Source of the DNA: Clostridium_AW sp040797845
GTDB lineage: Bacteria > Bacillota > Clostridia > Clostridiales > Clostridiaceae
Reading direction: 5' to 3'
DNA length: 64,000 nucleotides
Assembly: GCA_040797845.1 (NCBI GenBank)
Contig: JBFNFA010000002.1
Span: forward strand, 496,001 to 560,000
Part shown: positions 17,552 to 26,827 of the stretch, in pieces
Layout: the number at the start of each line of letters is the position of its first letter
Position numbering within the stretch: position 1 is the first letter of the stretch
Translations under genes and position numbers: made by a program
Notes under the pieces: model-generated
Told to the model about the DNA's origin: nothing
What the model saw: the letters and a program-made list of their open reading frames with translations, nothing else
The model's database searches: none

Positions 17552-17917
17552 TTAGTTATGTTCAACATGGGTTAAACCAGCATTAAAAATCTCACCTATA
17601 TGTTCATCATCCAAGGAATAAAACACGGTTTTTCCCTCTTTTCTGAACTTAACAAGTCTTGCAGATTTAAGAATTCTAAGTTGATGAGATATTGAAGATT
17701 GGCTCATACCCAATACATCTGCAATGTCACAAACACACAATTCTTTTTTAAAAAGAGCGTATATTATCTTAATTCTTGTATAGTCTCCTAAAACTTTGAA
17801 TAAATCGGATAGTCTTGTAAACGTCTCATTATCCAACATATTTTTCTTAACACAGCTAACACAATCGTCATGAACATCACAACAGTTGCAAACCTCTATT
17901 TCTTCAAGTTCTCTCAT
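17552..17917 (-). CDS. ArsR/SmtB family metal-sensing repressor (CadC-like)
   Basis: A 121-residue winged-helix repressor. The N-terminus is rich in cysteine (CNCCDVHDDCVSC) and the recognition-helix approach contains ELCVCDIADVLGMSQSSIS, the CxC metal site of CadC/SmtB/ZiaR sensors, followed by HQLRILKSARLV and the wing. It should leave DNA when bound by soft metals such as Cd, Pb or Zn. Unusually, no metal-exporting ATPase or other metal gene is next to it; the upstream gene is a Mur ligase. It is probably autoregulated through the promoter repeats just upstream. Confidence 0.88.
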   Translation of the reverse strand: MRELEEIEVCNCCDVHDDCVSCVKKNMLDNETFTRLSDLFKVLGDYTRIKIIYALFKKELCVCDIADVLGMSQSSISHQLRILKSARLVKFRKEGKTVFYSLDDEHIGEIFNAGLTHVEHN

Positions 17918-17976
17918 TTTTCCACCACCCTTAGATCAGTTGCTTTAGCATTATACTATCCTCTGCCTAATTTCCT

Positions 17977-18019
17977 CTCATTATATACTCATTATATAGT
18001 TTATAATTTATTTATTCAA
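17977..18019 (-). promoter_or_regulatory. arsR-type promoter with tandem 11-bp repeat
   Basis: CTCATTATATA occurs twice in direct tandem (17977-17987, 17988-17998). On the minus strand each copy carries a TATAAT. The upstream copy pairs with TTGAAT (18014-18019) at 17 bases. The duplication gives two possible -10 elements and may be part of the repressor operator. Confidence 0.45.
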
Positions 18020-20187
18020 CTTAATAGAGGCACTTTATTCTGTTCATGATTATTTATGGTCTTAATTATTAGATCTAAACATTGAGTAAATAATATTATA
18101 ATTTCTCCTTCTATTGCCCTATCCATGGCATATATTATTGCATCTTCCTCTTTATAAATAACATCTAAACTAGTTATATCAAATCCTTTTGATATAACTC
18201 CTTCTTCTATTAAACCAGCGGACTCCCCCTTTTTTCTACCCCTTAGGTCAAACTGCTCTCTTATTATTATATGGTCACTATACTTGGCAGATATTTCTCC
18301 TAGTTCTTTTATATATCTGTCTATCCTATCTCCAGGAGCAGCTATTATTGAGGTTATTCTAGTAGGATTAAATTCCTTAGCTAAATTAAATACTTCTTCA
18401 AAGGCTTCCCCATTATGTCCATAATCTAAAATAATCTTATATTTATTCATATTTATTACATTTTGCCTTCCTGGATTTAAATATAAATCACACTCTAAAG
18501 TACCTATTATATCTATAATTTTTTCAATATTTCCATGTATATAGTAAGTTGCTGCTAGTGAAGAAATTATGTTCAAAATATTGCTTTTAGATTTTCCATA
18601 ATAAGTAAAAGGAATTTTTCTTATGTCTATAATCGTACTTTCAATACCATTTTTACAATGTATTATATAATCATCCCTTATATAAAAAGCTTCCCCACCT
18701 TCTTTTATGTGTTTCTCTATGAATAGATTTTTTTCTAAATCATACAGACATATCTCTATATCCTTTCTACAAGAAAATAAATGGGACAACTCTTGTTGAG
18801 CCTTTAATATAGCCTTTCCTCCCATTTCTAATTCCTTTATAATTACTGATTTAGTGTTAATCAGTTTATCCATATCCTCTGTCCCTTCCATACCTACATG
18901 ATCTTCAGATATGGATGTTATGATCCCTACATTTCCTCCTTCGTAGCCTAATCCATTTCGTCCTATGCCTCCCCTTGCCGTTTCTAGTACAGCTACTTCC
19001 ACTTTTTCATTAGTCAAAATTTCTCTTGCACTTAAAAATCCTGTAGTATCTCCATCTCTAATTTTCTCATTTCCTATAAATATGCCTTCTGTTGAGGCCA
19101 ATCCTGTCACATAGCCAAGTCTTTTAAATATATTATAAATTAACCTTGCTGTAGTTGTCTTACCATTTGATCCAGTTATTGATATTATGGGTATAGCTCC
19201 AACTTCATTCTTTATACTTTGTAGAAAAAACTTTATTATATCATTTTTTATATTGATCAATTCATCTTTTATATTAAAGACACATCCTAAATCTCTTACT
19301 TTTAGTGTGTTATTTATCTCATCTTCATATAAATCTATATACATAAATTCAATTTTAAAAACCTTATATATACTATTTATTAATTCCCTAAGTCCTAACC
19401 ATTCATTTACTTTTTCATATTCTCCATTTGTATTTATTTTAAACACTTTATTATTTCTACCTTTATAGCTAATTACCCTGTAACTTATGCCTCCACCATA
19501 AATCAGTGCATATCCATAAGAATTAATGATATTATTTACAACAGTAGTTAACTCCTCAATATTTTTACAACTAATATCTATATTATAATCTTTCGAATAA
19601 TTACATATATTTATTGGATATTGTAGGCCCATAATATCTTCCTCTGTTAAATTATATAATTTTCTCATCTCTACTCTAGGAAGATTATTAAATCTCAATA
19701 ATCCATATAAAGTATCCCTGTTTTTACTTTTGATTACCATTGGAGTGTTTTCATAGCTCTGATATTCATCACTTATAATTATAGATCTTCGCCCATAGCC
19801 TAATTGATATAATCCTTCTGAAAGTTCAATTGCAGGGATTCCTTCATCTTTAGCTAAATCTATAATCGTAAAGATAAATTTATCTTGAAATAGCATTTTA
19901 ACCCTATCTCCAACCTTCTTCACACTAGAATCTTCATCCATTATATTGTAAATTATATATCTACATAAATTCTCTCTTTTATAAGTAGCCCAAATAATAT
20001 GTCCTTCATCCTCATCCTCTATTTCTATTATTTTTTCATCATATCCAATATATTTGTATATCCCTAAATATTTTTTTATAAATTCATTTAAACCTACTTC
20101 ATTAGTAGAATTTACTTTTATTTTCACTAAACTTTTTATGCCCTTAATATTGTTTCCTTCAAAAAAACTTATAAAAGAAATATGCAT
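18016..20187 (-). CDS. Cyanophycin-synthetase-like Mur ligase with degenerate N-terminal half
   Basis: About 723 residues. The C-terminal half is a Mur-ligase domain: P-loop ITGSNGKTTTAR near residue 337, TEGIFI, VLETARGGIGRNGLG, TSISEDHVG and the late DYGHNGEAFEE. This matches CphA, which makes multi-Arg-Asp or related peptides. The first half keeps the CphA start pattern and YQLGYGRRSIIIS, but the ATP-grasp domain is short and I cannot see its usual ATP-binding residues; the protein is shorter than typical CphA (about 870). The ATG at 20185-20187 is chosen over 20250 because it matches the family N-terminus. No cyanophycinase gene is adjacent. The product is unknown. Confidence 0.75.
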   Translation of the reverse strand: MHISFISFFEGNNIKGIKSLVKIKVNSTNEVGLNEFIKKYLGIYKYIGYDEKIIEIEDEDEGHIIWATYKRENLCRYIIYNIMDEDSSVKKVGDRVKMLFQDKFIFTIIDLAKDEGIPAIELSEGLYQLGYGRRSIIISDEYQSYENTPMVIKSKNRDTLYGLLRFNNLPRVEMRKLYNLTEEDIMGLQYPINICNYSKDYNIDISCKNIEELTTVVNNIINSYGYALIYGGGISYRVISYKGRNNKVFKINTNGEYEKVNEWLGLRELINSIYKVFKIEFMYIDLYEDEINNTLKVRDLGCVFNIKDELINIKNDIIKFFLQSIKNEVGAIPIISITGSNGKTTTARLIYNIFKRLGYVTGLASTEGIFIGNEKIRDGDTTGFLSAREILTNEKVEVAVLETARGGIGRNGLGYEGGNVGIITSISEDHVGMEGTEDMDKLINTKSVIIKELEMGGKAILKAQQELSHLFSCRKDIEICLYDLEKNLFIEKHIKEGGEAFYIRDDYIIHCKNGIESTIIDIRKIPFTYYGKSKSNILNIISSLAATYYIHGNIEKIIDIIGTLECDLYLNPGRQNVINMNKYKIILDYGHNGEAFEEVFNLAKEFNPTRITSIIAAPGDRIDRYIKELGEISAKYSDHIIIREQFDLRGRKKGESAGLIEEGVISKGFDITSLDVIYKEEDAIIYAMDRAIEGEIIILFTQCLDLIIKTINNHEQNKVPLLS

Positions 20188-20259
20188 AATTTCACCATCC
20201 TCAAAAACCATCATAATATAGGTTCTTAATTTACAAGAGAAATTATGCATATTAAAATT

Positions 20260-20772
20260 CTAAACTTCCTCATCTAATATAATATGTTTTAATAATATAC
20301 TTTCCTTCACATCAATTATCCTTTGATTGCTTGAGCCTTTGTATTTTAAATGATGATTGTATTTATCCATCTCAAATCTACCGTCTACTAATATATCAAT
20401 GTTATCTAATAGCTCTTTCCACCCGTTGTTTTTATCTAAATGTTCAATTATATATTCAAAAGTATATCCCGTATAGCACCAAATATTAAGGCCCTCTTTC
20501 TTCAAAAGATAAGCTAATTCACTCAGGTTCTCAGCTTGTTCAAAAGGTTCTCCACCAGAAAAAGTAATCCCTTTTATCAACGGAATGTTGCTCTTTACTC
20601 TCTTAAAAATATCCTTTATATTAGCTTTTCCTCCATAATCAAATTCCTGCATGGCTACATTATGACATCCAGGACAATGATGATTACAGCCAGACAAAAA
20701 TAATACAGCTCTTAACCCTTTACCATTTACCAAAGAATTATCTAAAAAACCTGCAACTTGAAGTTCTTTCAT
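20260..20772 (-). CDS. nrdG: Anaerobic ribonucleotide reductase activating protein
   Basis: A radical-SAM enzyme of 170 residues that installs the glycyl radical on NrdD. The cluster motif CNHHCPGC (CxxxCxxC) follows RAVLFLSG near residue 20, and GITFSGGEPF is the SAM-binding segment. The frame is open further upstream, into nrdD, but the ATG at 20770-20772 follows the nrdD stop by one base and has AAGGTGAG upstream. It is co-transcribed with nrdD. Confidence 0.95.
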   Translation of the reverse strand: MKELQVAGFLDNSLVNGKGLRAVLFLSGCNHHCPGCHNVAMQEFDYGGKANIKDIFKRVKSNIPLIKGITFSGGEPFEQAENLSELAYLLKKEGLNIWCYTGYTFEYIIEHLDKNNGWKELLDNIDILVDGRFEMDKYNHHLKYKGSSNQRIIDVKESILLKHIILDEEV

Positions 20773-20773
20773 A

Positions 20774-22891
20774 TTACTCACCTTTATTATAGAACTTAAT
20801 TCTATTAGTGTGTGATATTCTATCACTTCTTTCTGCCACTTTTCCATTTCCAAATCTTTCATCTAAACTTAAATATCCTGTAACCCTTGAAATACCCTGT
20901 ATATTTAAGCTTCCACATTTATTACACTTGCATTCATTATTGCTTAAATACGTGCCACAATCTCTACAGTATTTTATATGAAAGTTTATTCCTATGTAGC
21001 TTATATTAGAATGCGTATAAGCATATTCTAATATATCCATTATCACATCCTCTGTTGGATAGTCATCTAATTCTATATAAGTTATATGTCCTCCATTACA
21101 AACTTTATGATATGGGGCTTCTATATCTATTTTCTCTTTTATTGATATAGAATGTCCAACTGGAACATGGAATCCATTTGTATAATAGTCTTTATCAGTA
21201 ACGCCTTCTATTTCTCCAAACACTTTTTTATCTTGTGCTATGAATTTTCCGCTTAACCCTTCCGCAGGAGTAGCATAACAAGACCAGTTTAAACTTGTTT
21301 CTTCTGTAATTTTATCTGCAAAATCTCTGATATATTGTATTATTTTTAATCCTAATTCCCTTGCTTCTTCACTTTCGCCGTGATGTTTTCCTACTAGTGC
21401 TTTTAGTGTTTCCGCAAGTCCTATAAATCCAATTGCCCAAGTTCCTTGCTTTAATATAGGTTCTATGCTATCCTCTGGGCTTAAATTTTCTGCACCTTTC
21501 ATCAACCCTTGACCAGCTACAAAAGGTAAATCCTTAACTCTTAATCTCTTAAGCACTTCATATCTATGTAACAAAGAATCCTTAGCCATATTTAATCTAT
21601 TATCTAATAAGCTAAAAAATTTATCCAAATCTCCTTTTGCCAATATACCTACCCTTGGTAGATTAATTGTTGTTGGAGCTATATTACCTCTAGCTTTTAC
21701 TGTAGGCTCACCATTTACATTGGATTGAACCCTTGTTCTACAACCCATGGTAGCTGGTAAGTATCCCTTCTCATAATATTCTAAATTAAAATCAGCATCT
21801 ATATTCATAAAAGTTGGATTCATTCTTTTACTTGCCACTTTACATGCCAATTTAAATAAATAATAATATGGATCTGATGGTTTTTTATTCACTCCATCTT
21901 TTACCCTAAAAATTATATTAGGGAAAATAGGTTGTTCTCCCTTACCTAAGCCTTTCTCATATTCATTTAAGAATATCTCACATATCAACGCCGCATCCTC
22001 ACTTTGAGGTATTCCTATATTAATAGAACTAAAAGGTACTTGAGAACCTGCTCTTGAATGCATAGTATTTAAGTTATATACAATTCCCTGCATAGCCTGG
22101 CTAATATTTTTTCTAAGTCTTCTCTCAACTAACTTTTCTATTATTGAGTCTTCTAATCCTACTTCCTTATATTCTTTCTTTATTTCAATCCTTGTTGGCT
22201 CAACAAATACAGCCATATCATTGTCAAAATCCGGATGAGATTGTCCTCCGAACATATCATTTTGCGTGGACTGAAGCAGTATACAAGATAACTCACAAGC
22301 GGATTCTATTCTTTTAGGTGGCCTTATATAACCATAGCCTGTATTAAATCCTTTTAATAGTATTTCTTTAGTTGGTATATGTAAACAATTTGTCGTTAAA
22401 TTGTAGCTATCTAAATCATGATAATATACATCCCCGTTTTCATGAGCCTTTGCTAAATGCTTAGGCATTATAGATAAATTATGCCACTTATTGGATTCAC
22501 TAGCTATTCTTAATAATTTTGAAGAAAAATTATTTCCAACATTAGCATTGTCTCTATCAGTTTCTACCCCTATTTTCTCTATTGCCTTCATTAAATCTGA
22601 TTTTATTTCTCTAATTTTAGTTCTTTCTTTTCTGTAGTTAGCGTATACAATCCCTACTTCTCTATATCCATTTTCTAGCAAAATATTTTCTACTAAATTT
22701 TGAATTTCTTCTACGGATATTTCTCCGCTATCTATATCTTCTAATCTTTTAATAATTTTTTGAGTTAAATCTATAACTTCACTTTCTTTTAAATTATATG
22801 CAATCTCCTCTGATGCTCCTTTTATTGCATTAGTTATCTTTGTGGTGTCAAAGGAAACCCTTCTACCGTCTCTCTTTACTACATGTAGCAT
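20774..22891 (-). CDS. nrdD: Anaerobic (class III) ribonucleoside-triphosphate reductase
   Basis: Makes dNTPs in the absence of oxygen. The 705-residue protein starts with an ATP-cone (VVKRDGRRVSFDTTKITNAI), contains the catalytic barrel (TTNCLHIP, GRQ-type SINIGIPQ), and ends with a four-cysteine zinc site (CRDCGTYLSNNECKCNKCGS) and the glycyl-radical region RVTGYLSLDERFGNGK. GGGGG lies before the ATG. It is the first gene of the nrdDG operon, whose promoter has an NrdR-type box. Confidence 0.96.
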   Translation of the reverse strand: MLHVVKRDGRRVSFDTTKITNAIKGASEEIAYNLKESEVIDLTQKIIKRLEDIDSGEISVEEIQNLVENILLENGYREVGIVYANYRKERTKIREIKSDLMKAIEKIGVETDRDNANVGNNFSSKLLRIASESNKWHNLSIMPKHLAKAHENGDVYYHDLDSYNLTTNCLHIPTKEILLKGFNTGYGYIRPPKRIESACELSCILLQSTQNDMFGGQSHPDFDNDMAVFVEPTRIEIKKEYKEVGLEDSIIEKLVERRLRKNISQAMQGIVYNLNTMHSRAGSQVPFSSINIGIPQSEDAALICEIFLNEYEKGLGKGEQPIFPNIIFRVKDGVNKKPSDPYYYLFKLACKVASKRMNPTFMNIDADFNLEYYEKGYLPATMGCRTRVQSNVNGEPTVKARGNIAPTTINLPRVGILAKGDLDKFFSLLDNRLNMAKDSLLHRYEVLKRLRVKDLPFVAGQGLMKGAENLSPEDSIEPILKQGTWAIGFIGLAETLKALVGKHHGESEEARELGLKIIQYIRDFADKITEETSLNWSCYATPAEGLSGKFIAQDKKVFGEIEGVTDKDYYTNGFHVPVGHSISIKEKIDIEAPYHKVCNGGHITYIELDDYPTEDVIMDILEYAYTHSNISYIGINFHIKYCRDCGTYLSNNECKCNKCGSLNIQGISRVTGYLSLDERFGNGKVAERSDRISHTNRIKFYNKGE

Positions 22892-22907
22892 AAATTAATA
22901 CCCCCAA

Positions 22908-22964
22908 CTACTATATATTGTGTTTGCACTGTGTAATTATACTATGGTAATAAATATTTGGCAA
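22908..22964 (-). promoter_or_regulatory. nrdDG promoter with NrdR box
   Basis: On the minus strand, TTGCCA (22959-22964) and TATAAT (22937-22942) are spaced 16 bases apart. Just downstream, 22908-22923 reads CTATATATTGTGT on the plus strand, which fits the NrdR consensus CwATATaTwGTGT fully over 13 positions. A second box would be expected 31 bases away; at that spot only CTAT is kept. NrdR should repress the operon when dATP is high. Confidence 0.6.
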
Positions 22965-23157
22965 TTTCAAAATTAACTATATTACAATGATATATGTATT
23001 TACTATTCTCTTTCTTTATCTCTTTCTTTATCTTATATATATTAGCAGCTTGATATTTTTTTTATTATGCTAAATAGATTTAATATTATCTTTAGTACTA
23101 CCAATTAAATACATTATTTGGTAAAATATATATAGTATTTTTATAGGAGTTGTTGAT

Positions 23158-24141
23158 ATGAAAAAAATTTTAGTTTTAATATTTTCAATTTTTTTATTGG
23201 TTGGATGTACCAAACCTCCTGAAATGAAAGAAGAAGTTAAAAAAGAGCAGCCTAAAGAAGAAGAGAAATTCTTCTCTCCCTATACTGGGGAAGAAATAGA
23301 TAAGGATACTTATTTTAAAATTCCATTTATGGTAATAGTGGAAAATTCAAAGACCTCTAGACCTCATTCTGGATTAATTCATGCAGATGTAGTTTATGAA
23401 ACTATGGCCGAAGGTGGAATATCACGATTTATGGCGATTTATCATAAAGATGATTCCCCTAAAATAGGCCCTGTTAGAAGTGCTAGACCATATTTTTTAG
23501 ATATAGCAATCGAAAATAATCTTCCTTTTGCTCACTGTGGATATAGTGAAGAGGCTAAAAGCAGAATAGAAAAAGAAAAACTTCCTAGCTTAAACGAATT
23601 TTTATATGAAAAATTTTATTGGAGAGATAAAAATAGACCCTATGAACATAGTCTTTATACTTCCTCTAATTTAAGAGAACTTATTAAAGAGCAAAATTTA
23701 ATTAAATCTCCAAGTAAATCTTTATATTTTAATAGTGATTTTTGGCAAAATACCATGGATAATGCTGAGAAGATATGTTTAAATGTGAATAAATACTACA
23801 ACACTTCTTATGTTTTTAATAATAATAAATATACGAAATATATGGATGGAGAAAAATCTATTGATGCAGAAGAGAAAATACCTATTGAAGTTAATAATAT
23901 TATTATACAGTTAACGGATATTACTCTACAAAAAGACAACCTACATATAGATGTGCGCCTTATAGGAGAAGGTGATTGTTATATTATAAGTAACGGTAAG
24001 TATATAAAAGGTCGTTGGGAAAAGAAAGACTCCAATTCTCCTACAGTTTTCCTAGATAAAGATAATAGACGAATTCCTTTATCCCCTGGTAAGACATGGT
24101 GGCATATTTTTGATGATGGAATAAAAGTAGTTATTGAATAG
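23158..24141 (+). CDS. YerB-like lipoprotein (DUF3048)
   Basis: A 327-residue exported protein with signal peptide and lipobox LVGC (Cys 17), then a charged linker rich in Lys and Glu. The conserved DUF3048 block is MVIVENSKTSRPHSGL, YETMAEGGISRFMAIY and IGPVRSARPYF, with a C-terminal half ending in GKTWWHIF. The B. subtilis homologue is YerB; its biochemical role is not established. It stands alone, divergent from nrdD, with TAGGAG before the ATG. Confidence 0.85.
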   Translation: MKKILVLIFSIFLLVGCTKPPEMKEEVKKEQPKEEEKFFSPYTGEEIDKDTYFKIPFMVIVENSKTSRPHSGLIHADVVYETMAEGGISRFMAIYHKDDSPKIGPVRSARPYFLDIAIENNLPFAHCGYSEEAKSRIEKEKLPSLNEFLYEKFYWRDKNRPYEHSLYTSSNLRELIKEQNLIKSPSKSLYFNSDFWQNTMDNAEKICLNVNKYYNTSYVFNNNKYTKYMDGEKSIDAEEKIPIEVNNIIIQLTDITLQKDNLHIDVRLIGEGDCYIISNGKYIKGRWEKKDSNSPTVFLDKDNRRIPLSPGKTWWHIFDDGIKVVIE

Positions 24142-24150
24142 ATATTTATA

Positions 24151-24187
24151 AAAATTCCACTGTATTTAAATATTACAGTGGAATTTT
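24151..24187. terminator. Bidirectional terminator between yerB-like and GGDEF genes
   Basis: A 14-bp stem (24151-24164 with 24174-24187) flanked by A-run and T-run. The stop codon of the convergent GGDEF gene at 24166 lies in its loop. Confidence 0.85.
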
Positions 24188-25257
24188 TTTTTATCCTTAT
24201 ACATTTCTCTGTCTGCCCTTATCAAAATTTCATCTGGTTTAATGTTTTCTCTTGAATTAACACAATATATACCATAGCTAAAGTCTAAACCTAAATCACC
24301 AAATTTTATTTTATTAATCTCTTCTTTTATATGAACTACCTTTTCATTTGTCTCCTCTAATGAATAGTTTTTTAAAACAATTACAAATTCATCTCCGGAT
24401 ATCCTAGCACAGATATGATCTCTAACATTGCTACTAATTACCTTAGCAAACTTTTTAAGAGCCCTATCCCCCATACAATGTCCGTATGTATCATTTATTA
24501 TTTTGAAATTATTTATATCTATAGCCACTACTGATAAAATATCGTCACACTCTTTAATCATTTTAACTTCTTTTTCAAATAATTTTCTAAAATATCTTCT
24601 ATTAATCAATCCAGTCAATTCGTCATAATTAGCCATAAATTTAAGCTTATTTTGTATATAAGTATTTTTAAGAACTAATTCTAAATCTCTTTTTATATAA
24701 TCCATAAAGGTTCTATCCTCTTCAGTAAATATTTTATTTTTACTAGTACTATCTATATTTATTAATCCTATTAATTTATCATCAATGTAAATGGGGGAAC
24801 TAATTGTGCATGCTATATCCAACGCATTGTTTGTCCTTAAATATTCATTTTTATCTACACTTAAAAAATTTTCATCAAACTTTGAGGGATTTTTTATAAT
24901 AATGCTTACTTTTGAATTCATATTACTAATATATATTTCTTCCTTAGAAAAAGATATACTCTTTAATCTTTCTGAATATCCTATTAAAGTTTTGAAATAA
25001 AATTTATTATCTTCATTTAGTAGTAATATACTCCCCTTTGATGCATTTGGAATTAATTGAATCGCTGTACTTAGAATAATATCATATAACTCTTCTTCAT
25101 TTTGTGTATGTACTATCGTATATGCAATTTCATACAATGCTTCTTTTATTTTTTCCACCTTTCTTATATGTATTCTCATTTTATTTATACTAATAAATTG
25201 TATACATGTAAAAATTATAAGGGTCAATAAAAGTAGATCTTTTAATATAGTTTGCAT
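24166..25257 (-). CDS. Membrane GAF-GGDEF protein, putative diguanylate cyclase
   Basis: Predicted to make cyclic di-GMP. From the chosen ATG (25255-25257, GGAGG five bases upstream) the protein has 363 residues: one N-terminal membrane helix, a GAF sensor domain (about 40-195), and a GGDEF domain with YDELTGLINRRYF, DINNFKIINDTYGHCMGD and active-site ARISGDEF. The first Gly of GGDEF is Ser, which is tolerated in active cyclases. I see no RxxD inhibitory site at the usual place. The frame is open to 25326. No c-di-GMP effector gene lies nearby. Confidence 0.85.
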   Translation of the reverse strand: MQTILKDLLLLTLIIFTCIQFISINKMRIHIRKVEKIKEALYEIAYTIVHTQNEEELYDIILSTAIQLIPNASKGSILLLNEDNKFYFKTLIGYSERLKSISFSKEEIYISNMNSKVSIIIKNPSKFDENFLSVDKNEYLRTNNALDIACTISSPIYIDDKLIGLINIDSTSKNKIFTEEDRTFMDYIKRDLELVLKNTYIQNKLKFMANYDELTGLINRRYFRKLFEKEVKMIKECDDILSVVAIDINNFKIINDTYGHCMGDRALKKFAKVISSNVRDHICARISGDEFVIVLKNYSLEETNEKVVHIKEEINKIKFGDLGLDFSYGIYCVNSRENIKPDEILIRADREMYKDKKKFHCNI

Positions 25258-25378
25258 TTTATCCTCCATAGTCCATTTTATAAATAATGGAATGAATACC
25301 ATTATATTTAATATTAATAAATTCATTAAATAATGTAAACAATATTTTAAGAATATATTTTATGGAGGTATAAAAGCA

Positions 25379-25555
25379 ATGGTTGGTAGAATTATTGATA
25401 TGAATAATACCGAAGTATTTGTAAGCTTTGAAAATGGTGTTACCATAGATGTAAATAAATTCAATTTACCATCAGATGCAAGAATAGGTGACACTGTAAG
25501 AATTGATCCTGGAACTCCTAGAATATCCAATTCAAAATTAGTAGATTTCTTTTAA
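25379..25555 (+). CDS. Small conserved-looking protein of unknown function
   Basis: A 58-residue frame with a very good ribosome binding site (TATGGAGG about ten bases before the ATG) and a terminator directly after it. The sequence (MVGRIIDMNNTEVFVSFENG at the start, KLVDFF at the end) alternates hydrophobic and polar residues as in a small beta-barrel, and the central RIGDTVRIDPGTPRIS looks like an SH3-like or OB-like turn. I do not recognise the family. It is divergent from the GGDEF gene and convergent with ferredoxin. Confidence 0.7.
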   Translation: MVGRIIDMNNTEVFVSFENGVTIDVNKFNLPSDARIGDTVRIDPGTPRISNSKLVDFF

Positions 25556-25563
25556 TTATTTAA

Positions 25564-25597
25564 AAAATAAGGAGAGATAAATATCCCTCCTTATTTT
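25564..25597. terminator. Bidirectional terminator between the 58-residue protein and ferredoxin genes
   Basis: AAAATAAGGAG (25564-25574) pairs perfectly with CTCCTTATTTT (25587-25597) between two convergent genes. Confidence 0.8.
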
Positions 25598-25625
25598 ACT
25601 CTTCTATATTTTACTTTTTTATATT

Positions 25626-25817
25626 TTATTCTTCTGTTGAGATAGCATTTGTAGGACAGCTATCTTCTGCTTCTTTTGCAGCATCTTCTGATCCATCTGG
25701 AACTTCATCTACTGTAACTACAGCTTTTCCATCATCGTCCATTTCAAAAACGTCTGGAGCAATACCTGGGCATAATCCACATCCAATACAAGTATCCTTA
25801 TCTACATGTGCCTTCAT
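25626..25817 (-). CDS. fer: Single-cluster [4Fe-4S] ferredoxin
   Basis: A 63-residue acidic electron carrier. One cluster-binding motif, CIGCGLC, lies near residues 11-17 and the partner Cys in SCPTNAIS near the C-terminus. This is the single-cluster type (Thermotoga/Bacillus-like) and not the 2[4Fe-4S] clostridial type. AAGGAGG precedes the ATG. It is monocistronic, downstream of the mrp-like gene with its own spacing of about 100 bases. Confidence 0.92.
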   Translation of the reverse strand: MKAHVDKDTCIGCGLCPGIAPDVFEMDDDGKAVVTVDEVPDGSEDAAKEAEDSCPTNAISTEE

Positions 25818-25921
25818 AATATAACCTCCTTATTAAATAAAAATTATACTTTTATTTTTACCTAATTATAATCTATTTATAACATAACTCATGTGGAAAA
25901 AAAATCTATTTAAATCAAATT

Positions 25922-26764
25922 TTATATGAATTTGTTAAAATTTTTTAATACTTCTTCATATTCTTTATTTTCTAATACAAATTTCTCAGCCTCTCCTCTT
26001 TCTAGGTTATCTGATAGCTCTAAATTTATAGGCATCTCAGCTAATAAAGGCACCCCTAAATATTCAGCATGTTCTTTTGCAGATTTTTTACTAAATACTT
26101 TTATCTTTTCTCCACATTCTCCACATTGAACATAAGACATGTTTTCTACTACTCCTATTATATTTACATTGAGCTTTTGAGCCATGATAATTACTTTCTT
26201 AACTATCATAGAAACCATATCTTGAGGCGTTGATACTACTACCATACCTTCCACTGGAATACTCTGCATGATTGTAAGTGCTATATCTCCTGTTCCTGGT
26301 GGCATATCAATAAGAAGATAATCTAAGTCTCCCCATTGAGTATCAGTATACATTTGAGTTAAAACACCTGTTATTACAGGTCCTCTCCATATAACAGGTT
26401 CCTCTTCTTTTTCTGTAAGTAAATTTAGTGATATTACTTTTATTCCTGATGATGTTTCAACTGGAACGAACTTTACTTCCTCACTGTTTTCTATAGCATA
26501 TATCTCTGCTCTTTTTTCATTTATACCAAAAAATCTAGGCATAGAAGGTCCTGTTATATCACCATCTAAAACACCAACCTTATATCCAGCTTTGCTCAAT
26601 TGCGTTGCTAGTATACCAGTCACTGTAGACTTCCCTACTCCGCCTTTACCACTTATTACCCCAATAATATGTTTTACATTACCATGCTTAGGTAATAACT
26701 TAGAACATCCTGATTCCTTAGTATTACAACCTGATTTACTTGGACAACTATCACAATTACTCAT
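25922..26764 (-). CDS. mrp: Mrp/NBP35-type P-loop ATPase, Fe-S cluster carrier
   Basis: Binds and hands on Fe-S clusters. The 280-residue protein has a cysteine-rich N-terminus (CDSCPSKSGCNTKESGC), the deviant Walker A GVISGKGGVGKSTV near residue 35, LIDMPPGTGD as Walker B, and the CxxC pair VQCGECGEK near residue 220, which bridges a cluster across the dimer. GGAGGAG lies before the ATG. It is followed by the ferredoxin gene in the same direction, a sensible functional neighbour. Confidence 0.93.
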   Translation of the reverse strand: MSNCDSCPSKSGCNTKESGCSKLLPKHGNVKHIIGVISGKGGVGKSTVTGILATQLSKAGYKVGVLDGDITGPSMPRFFGINEKRAEIYAIENSEEVKFVPVETSSGIKVISLNLLTEKEEEPVIWRGPVITGVLTQMYTDTQWGDLDYLLIDMPPGTGDIALTIMQSIPVEGMVVVSTPQDMVSMIVKKVIIMAQKLNVNIIGVVENMSYVQCGECGEKIKVFSKKSAKEHAEYLGVPLLAEMPINLELSDNLERGEAEKFVLENKEYEEVLKNFNKFI

Positions 26765-26827
26765 TATAACTCCTCCTCTTCCGTTAACCTTAGTTAATTA
26801 ATCTTAATCCATATTCATATAAGTATA

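Noticed and set aside
23008..23031. Tandem repeat CTCTTTCTTTAT, two copies
   Set aside because: Only two 12-base units in pyrimidine-rich spacer before the yerB-like gene; most likely slippage.
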